Below are positions 35,493-39,197 of a stretch of 39,197 nucleotides of DNA, one piece after another. This DNA is from JALRAP01 sp046302815. GTDB lineage: Bacteria; Bacteroidota; Bacteroidia; AKYH767-A; OLB10. The translations under genes and the position numbers were made by a program. The DNA lies in the NCBI GenBank assembly GCA_046302815.1, contig JBKCHO010000115.1, positions 1-39,197 of the forward strand, given 5' to 3'. The notes beneath the pieces are model-generated. The model was not told where the DNA came from. It saw only the letters and a list, made by a program, of their open reading frames with translations, and did no database searches. The stretch's first letter is position 1. Each line of letters begins with the position of its first letter.

Positions 35493-35879
35493 TCAAATAG
35501 CCTCGAGGTACTTTTCGCTGAGAGGCTTATTGAGGTACTTGAAAACATGTGGGTTCATTGAAGCCCGGTTGATGTCATCAGGACTGATCGAAGATGATAA
35601 TACTATCACCCTAGATTTGGCCTTGATGGCATCATCTATACTGGCAAAATCGGCCAAAAAGCCAAAGCCATCCTTTACTGGCATGTTCAAGTCCAAAAAA
35701 ATGATATCCGGGATTTGATTGATATCGTTAGCAACTGTCTTTAAATACTCCAAAGCGGCGTCTGCGGAAAACTTAACCACCACATTTGATGAAAATCCGG
35801 AAGAAACAATGATTCTTTCGTTGATGAAATTATCAATTTCGTTATCATCAACTAAAAGAACGTGCTCAAAGCGGGCCAT
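35493..35879 (-). CDS. stand-alone response regulator receiver (CheY-like)
   Basis: A single receiver domain of 128 residues without an output domain. The acidic pocket is at Asp11/Asp12 (VLLVDDNEIDN) and the phosphoacceptor is Asp63 (IIFLDLNMPVKDG). Ser95 replaces the usual Thr/Ser (VIVLSSS), and Lys118 is in FKYLNKPLS. The form with 'DDNEIDNFINERI' is common in Bacteroidota stand-alone regulators. The start is 25 bases past the 3' end of tRNA-Phe on the same strand with no terminator between, so it may be transcribed with the tRNA. No kinase is adjacent. Confidence 0.94.
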   Translation of the reverse strand: MARFEHVLLVDDNEIDNFINERIIVSSGFSSNVVVKFSADAALEYLKTVANDINQIPDIIFLDLNMPVKDGFGFLADFASIDDAIKAKSRVIVLSSSISPDDINRASMNPHVFKYLNKPLSEKYLEAI

Positions 35880-35904
35880 GACTAATTGTTTTCGAGCATT
35901 TTAG

Positions 35905-35977
35905 TGGTGATGGGCGGAATCGAACCGTCGACCTAAGGATTTTCAGTCCTGCGCTCTACCAACTGAGCTACATCACC
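35905..35977 (-). tRNA. tRNA-Phe (anticodon GAA)
   Basis: A 73-base cloverleaf with a perfect 7-bp acceptor stem (GGTGATG/CATCACC), D arm GCTC/GAGC, anticodon loop CTGAAAA, T arm with TTCGATT, and discriminator A. No CCA is encoded. Two stem positions do not pair: C27-U43 in the anticodon stem and A50-C64 in the T stem. A promoter-like TACCTTTG lies 23 bases upstream. Confidence 0.95.
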
Positions 35978-35999
35978 TTCCATTATTTTGGAACGGGTG

Positions 36000-36030
36000 C
36001 AAAGGTAAGACATTTAAACGATTATTGAAA
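36000..36030 (-). promoter_or_regulatory. promoter of tRNA-Phe (and perhaps the receiver gene)
   Basis: On the - strand TTTC (36030-36027, one base off TTTG), a 19-base spacer and TACCTTTG (36007-36000) fit the phylum's pattern. Transcription would start near 35994, ~17 bases before the tRNA. Confidence 0.6.
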
Positions 36031-36080
36031 CCCAAAAGCCAATTGCCGCAATTGAGCTTAATAATGAGCAAATTGGTGTG

Positions 36081-36088
36081 TAATTTTG
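36081..36088 (+). promoter_or_regulatory. candidate -7 element overlapping the coaX start
   Basis: TAATTTTG matches TAnnTTTG exactly but overlaps the TTG codon at 36086 that is the first possible coaX start. If used, transcription would begin near 36094 and favour the GTG at 36104. No TTG lies at 19-21 bases upstream. Confidence 0.35.
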
Positions 36089-36850
36089 GACAAAACAAAC
36101 TTTGTGCAATTAGTAGTTGATGCAGGAAACACCCTAATTAAGTGTGCTTTATTCCATGAAGACCGAATCGTGGACAAAATACACCTCAAAGGCAAGTCGT
36201 TGTCTGGACTAGGCTCGTATCTCACATCATTGGAACCACCTGTGACGGACTGCATTTTATCTTGTGTTCGATCAGACGAGGAGGACCTCATAGAAACCAT
36301 CCTCCATTCGGGAATTGGCAACATACTCCTAATGAGAAGTGGACTAGAATTGCCTATCAGGCTTTTTTATAAAACCCCCGAAACCCTTGGAACCGACAGG
36401 TTAGCCAATGCCTGCATGGCGGCAGCTCTGGGGATGCAAAAAAACATGCTCGTAGTGGACATAGGAACTTGTATTAAATACGACATAGTCTTGGATGGTC
36501 GCAACTATATGGGAGGCGCCATTTCTCCAGGACTAAAAATGAGATACAAAAGCCTAAGCAGTTTCACTGGAAAGCTTCCCTATTTGAAAAATACGAAACC
36601 CGAACTACCAGAATTACTAGGCATTTCCACAGAGGGGTCCATGAGATCGGGAGTCGAAAATGGAATGATTCATGAGATCAATGGTATGATCTCTGAATTT
36701 GAGATGCTGTTCGGTATCCAAGCTGTTATTCTAACTGGTGGAGACTCTTCAAGATTTCAGGAGCAAGTCAAAAAAAGTAGCATCTTTGTTGAACCTGATT
36801 TAACGATAAAAGGCCTTTACGAAATACTGAAAATCAATGCTTCCAAATAA
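36086..36850 (+). CDS. coaX: type III pantothenate kinase
   Basis: It phosphorylates pantothenate, the first step of coenzyme A synthesis. It is 254 residues from the TTG at 36086. The acetate-kinase-fold motifs are all present: VVDAGNTLIKCALF (phosphate 1), GTDRLANACMAAAL, VVDIGTCIKYDIVLDG with YMGGAISPGLKMR (phosphate 2), and AVILTGGDSS (adenosine). No ATG exists near the N terminus. A GTG at 36104, directly before QLVVDAGNT, gives the N terminus most like the family and is a good alternative. The next gene overlaps its last 14 bases. Confidence 0.95.
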   Translation: MDKTNFVQLVVDAGNTLIKCALFHEDRIVDKIHLKGKSLSGLGSYLTSLEPPVTDCILSCVRSDEEDLIETILHSGIGNILLMRSGLELPIRLFYKTPETLGTDRLANACMAAALGMQKNMLVVDIGTCIKYDIVLDGRNYMGGAISPGLKMRYKSLSSFTGKLPYLKNTKPELPELLGISTEGSMRSGVENGMIHEINGMISEFEMLFGIQAVILTGGDSSRFQEQVKKSSIFVEPDLTIKGLYEILKINASK

Positions 36851-38117
36851 ATCTCCATTTTCTTGGATAAGTCAACAAGCGATATGCATGTTTTTTTTAT
36901 TGTGTCCTATTGGAATATATGCCCAAAGTACGGTGAGTTCACCCTACTCCAGGTTTGGAATTGGTGATATTGTTCCTGAAGGATTCGCATCACAAATCGG
37001 TATGGCAGGAATAGGTGCTGGAGTTTACTCACCCCATTTCATCAACATTGCAAATCCAGCCTCATATATTGCCGATACCTCAACACTATTCGACATAGGA
37101 TTAAAGGGTGAACGGAGAACTTTAAAAAGCCAAAGCGGTTCCAGTAAATTAGGTGGAGCTACTTTCTCTCATTTTGCATTGGCCTTTCCTATTAAAAAGC
37201 ACAAAATCTCTGCTGCTTTCGGCCTCATACCCTACTCCACTGTTGGATATAATTTGGTGGATATCAAGAAAAAAGACAATATAGGAGATGTGCGTTATGA
37301 GTATGAAGGAAAAGGAGGATTCAACAGGCTTTTCGTGGGATCTGGATTAAAAATCAGTAAAAGATTAAATGCGGGTCTAAATGTCTCCTACCTTTTTGGA
37401 ACCATAGACCAAATCAGAAATGTAGAGTACCCGTCAGGCCTTTTTTATTTCAATACACGGTATCTTAATGGCGTAACTGCTAGAGGGTTTTACTTGACTT
37501 ATGGTCTTCAATACGACCTAGGAAACAGAGGCGGTCTGAACTGGAGAGCTGGATTGGCTGGATCGATTCCAACTAAGGTCAGTGCAGAAAACAACATTTT
37601 CTACTACAACTACTCAATATCCCCTGTATCGGGAGGTGAACTAGTAAAGGATTCCGTCTTAAACGAGCAAACAAACTTCGGATCAATTCGACTTCCTCAA
37701 TATTTAAGGGGAGGAATAACTGTGTCCAAAGGCAAGAGTTGGTTATTGGGTGCAGATTTCACCTATTACGATTGGAAAAAACTTGATTATTTTGATGTCG
37801 AAGACCCGCTGGCAAACAACTATGTATTTTGTTTGGGAGCCGAAAAAAACTTTGAAAAAGCTGCCATCCGTACTGGGTTGAAATATGGTAAGTCCTACGT
37901 CCAGATTGATGAAAAAGATGTCAATGAATACGGAGTAACCTTCGGTCTAAGTTTGAAAAAGGGAGGTGTCAAAAGACCACCAACCATCATCAGCATGGGC
38001 CTGGAAATAGGTCAAAGGGGGAGTATAGACAAAACCGTAATTGAAGACTCATATATCAAATTGAACCTTGGCATTACCCTATCAGACATCTGGTTCATAC
38101 AACCCCGTTACGACTAA
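36837..38117 (+). CDS. putative outer membrane beta-barrel protein (FadL-like)
   Basis: A predicted outer-membrane protein of 426 residues. The signal peptide runs over CMFFLLCPIGIYAQ. The mature protein opens STVSSPYSRFGIGDIVPEG, then 'G-M-A-G-I-G-A-G' and 'N-I-A-N-P-A-S-Y', the N-terminal hatch pattern seen in FadL/OmpP1-type transporters. Paired beta strands follow to a C-terminal 'LGITLSDIWFIQPRYD'. It overlaps coaX by 14 bases, indicating translational coupling. The order coaX - barrel - lptC occurs in many Bacteroidota. The transport substrate, if any, is unknown. Confidence 0.85.
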   Translation: MLPNKSPFSWISQQAICMFFLLCPIGIYAQSTVSSPYSRFGIGDIVPEGFASQIGMAGIGAGVYSPHFINIANPASYIADTSTLFDIGLKGERRTLKSQSGSSKLGGATFSHFALAFPIKKHKISAAFGLIPYSTVGYNLVDIKKKDNIGDVRYEYEGKGGFNRLFVGSGLKISKRLNAGLNVSYLFGTIDQIRNVEYPSGLFYFNTRYLNGVTARGFYLTYGLQYDLGNRGGLNWRAGLAGSIPTKVSAENNIFYYNYSISPVSGGELVKDSVLNEQTNFGSIRLPQYLRGGITVSKGKSWLLGADFTYYDWKKLDYFDVEDPLANNYVFCLGAEKNFEKAAIRTGLKYGKSYVQIDEKDVNEYGVTFGLSLKKGGVKRPPTIISMGLEIGQRGSIDKTVIEDSYIKLNLGITLSDIWFIQPRYD

Positions 38118-38174
38118 TCCAAAACGGATACCTTATTGGCCAAAACAACCAGTTTCAGATTTAACAACCAAAAA

Positions 38175-38759
38175 ATGTCGTCCATGCCAACTAATAAGGA
38201 TTTGACATTGTGGCGGTTTTTTATAGCTTTGTTTGGATGGCTACTCGTTTCCTGCGAAAATGATATAGAAAAGGTTAATCTGGTTACAACCAAACAAAAC
38301 TTACCTATAGAATCTGCCTCAGGCTTAACCATTCATTACAGCGACTCCGCTGTTGTCAGAGTGAAGGTTAAGGCAAAAACTATGAATCGTTACACAGGAG
38401 ACGACCCTTATACAGAACTGCCCGATGGAATCCGTGTGGAATTCTTTGATAAATTCAAAAAAACATCGACGACTCTTACCGCTTCAAGAGCAATAAAAAA
38501 AGAGAGGTCCCAAACCATGGAAGCCTTTGGAAATGTGGAAGTCGTTAATGTCAAAAACGAAAAATTGAACACGGAGCACCTCGTGTGGAACGAAATGACA
38601 AAAAAAATATCCAGTAACGAGTTTGTTAAAATAACAACGCCAGATAAAATCATTTACGGTAAGGGATTCGAATCAAATCAAGATTTCACGAACTATCGTA
38701 TATTCAAGATCACAGGCACCATAAACATCAATAGGTATGAAAATACTTCGAATCCTTGA
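38175..38759 (+). CDS. lptC: LptC-like LPS export lipoprotein
   Basis: A periplasmic bridge component that receives LPS from the LptBFG transporter. The 194 residues from MSSMPTNKD include a hydrophobic segment ending in a lipobox with Cys27 (LVSC). Beta-strand repeats typical of LptC/LptA folds follow: SASGLTIHYSDSAVVRVKVK, 'P-D-G-I-R-V-E-F-F-D', LTASRAIKKERSQTMEAFGN, 'V-V-N-V-K-N-E-K-L-N-T-E-H-L-V-W', and IIYGKGFESNQDFTNYRIF. The lipoprotein form is usual in Bacteroidota. A TTG 13 codons earlier and an ATG three codons later are other possible starts. Its last 23 bases overlap the next gene. Confidence 0.9.
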   Translation: MSSMPTNKDLTLWRFFIALFGWLLVSCENDIEKVNLVTTKQNLPIESASGLTIHYSDSAVVRVKVKAKTMNRYTGDDPYTELPDGIRVEFFDKFKKTSTTLTASRAIKKERSQTMEAFGNVEVVNVKNEKLNTEHLVWNEMTKKISSNEFVKITTPDKIIYGKGFESNQDFTNYRIFKITGTININRYENTSNP

Positions 38760-38934
38760 GATCTCTTGGTTGGCATTCGGCATAACCGGCGTAGGATTGG
38801 GCCTATATAGCTTTTTGACTACCGGTGCTGGCTCAGCCATCCTACCTCTCGCATTTTCATTGATAGCCTTCACCTTTTACTGGGTGAGAAGAAAGCAACG
38901 CATCGCATTTGAAAAACAAAAACAAGATAACTAA
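38737..38934 (+). CDS. small two-helix membrane protein
   Basis: A predicted inner-membrane protein of 65 residues. Two hydrophobic segments (about 8-27 and 33-49; AFGITGVGLGLYSFLTT and SAILPLAFSLIAFTFYWV) are followed by a basic cytoplasmic tail (RRKQRIAFEKQKQDN). The reading frame starts inside the lptC 3' end, so it is probably translationally coupled. A small membrane protein after lptC is common in this phylum, but its role is unknown. In several Bacteroidota a CorC/hemolysin-type gene sits near here; none is present. Confidence 0.75.
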   Translation: MKILRILEISWLAFGITGVGLGLYSFLTTGAGSAILPLAFSLIAFTFYWVRRKQRIAFEKQKQDN

Positions 38935-38960
38935 GAGTTGTCTGCGGCATCAATAAATGC

Positions 38961-38991
38961 TTGATTATTTGCCGTTTGCGTAGTATCTTCG
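38961..38991 (+). promoter_or_regulatory. promoter of ppiD
   Basis: TTG at 38961-38963, a 20-base spacer, and TATCTTCG at 38984-38991 (one base off TAnnTTTG). Transcription would start near 38997, giving a leader of ~68 bases before the ATG. Confidence 0.6.
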
Positions 38992-39064
38992 CCCATTCAT
39001 TTTTAGCTTTATTATGAGAGGCTAAAATGTAACATATACTTGTAAATCAATAACATAAATTAAA

Positions 39065-39197
39065 ATGGCAGTAATTGGAAAGATTCGCGAAAGAGCCGGA
39101 CTTCTTATCGGAATCGTAGGATTCAGCTTGGTCGCATTTATTCTGGGTGACCTTTTGACCACCAACAGTAGTTTTATCAGTGGCCAGGATACGAATG
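39065..39197 (+). CDS. ppiD: peptidylprolyl isomerase (PpiD/SurA N-domain type), 5' part only
   Basis: Only the first 44 codons are inside the window. MAVIGKIRERAGLLIGIVGF and the following membrane segment FSLVAFILGDLL are the typical start of Bacteroidota PpiD-like, membrane-anchored periplasmic folding factors. These carry a SurA-type N domain and parvulin domains further on. The location after coaX - barrel - lptC agrees with that. The catalytic domain cannot be seen, so activity is inferred from the family. Confidence 0.85.
   Translation, partial: MAVIGKIRERAGLLIGIVGFSLVAFILGDLLTTNSSFISGQDTN

Noticed and set aside
35905..35977. tRNA-Phe as an integration site
   Set aside because: No repeated tRNA 3' end and no integrase gene next to it.

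Overview
This is a chromosomal segment from a member of the Bacteroidota. Four things point there: several type IX secretion (T9SS) substrates with type A or type B C-terminal sorting domains, PorP/SprF and PorE-like partner proteins, start sites that almost never carry a Shine-Dalgarno sequence, and promoters matching the phylum's TTG-N19-21-TAnnTTTG pattern. I cannot place it securely below phylum. The genes are densely packed; no stretch over 300 bases lacks a gene, and the largest gap (33701-33959) holds only an inverted repeat.

Layout. The left edge cuts a tail-fibre/S74-chaperone protein with a sorting tail. Then comes a leftward run of housekeeping genes: yebC, pyrG, yidC, a DUF6438 lipoprotein and 4-hydroxyphenylpyruvate dioxygenase. 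Rightward rpsU-xerC-hpf follows. Next is a leftward T9SS export set: porP/sprF, a PorE-like PD40/OmpA protein and a 1393-residue SprB-repeat adhesin with a type B sorting domain. A histone H1-like Lys/Pro/Asp protein and a lipoprotein flank it.

From 17 kb to 27 kb are sdhC-sdhA-sdhB (menaquinone-linked succinate dehydrogenase / fumarate reductase), a rightward aminopeptidase P, a histidine kinase-gpmI-outer-membrane-protein group, a type A T9SS cargo and an MmcQ/YjbR protein. From 27 to 34 kb there is a 2007-residue PKD/FnIII adhesin preceded by a small secreted FnIII-like protein. Then come an unrecognised helical protein, a stand-alone receiver protein, tRNA-Phe(GAA), and the rightward coaX - outer membrane protein - lptC - small membrane protein - ppiD neighbourhood, cut by the right edge.

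How the genes work together. Most of the window is core metabolism and envelope biogenesis: YidC for membrane insertion, LptC for LPS transport, PpiD for periplasmic folding, the Sdh complex for respiration. The accessory theme is T9SS surface display. The three-gene adhesin cassette at 8.5-15.4 kb appears complete. The PKD adhesin at 27-33 kb appears to have lost its sorting domain: it stops part-way through its fourth FnIII domain. I found no phage, insertion sequence, CRISPR array or clearly new defence or mobile system. The points most worth a second look are the truncated adhesin, the export cassette, the tripartite histone-like protein and the unrecognised 508-residue protein.
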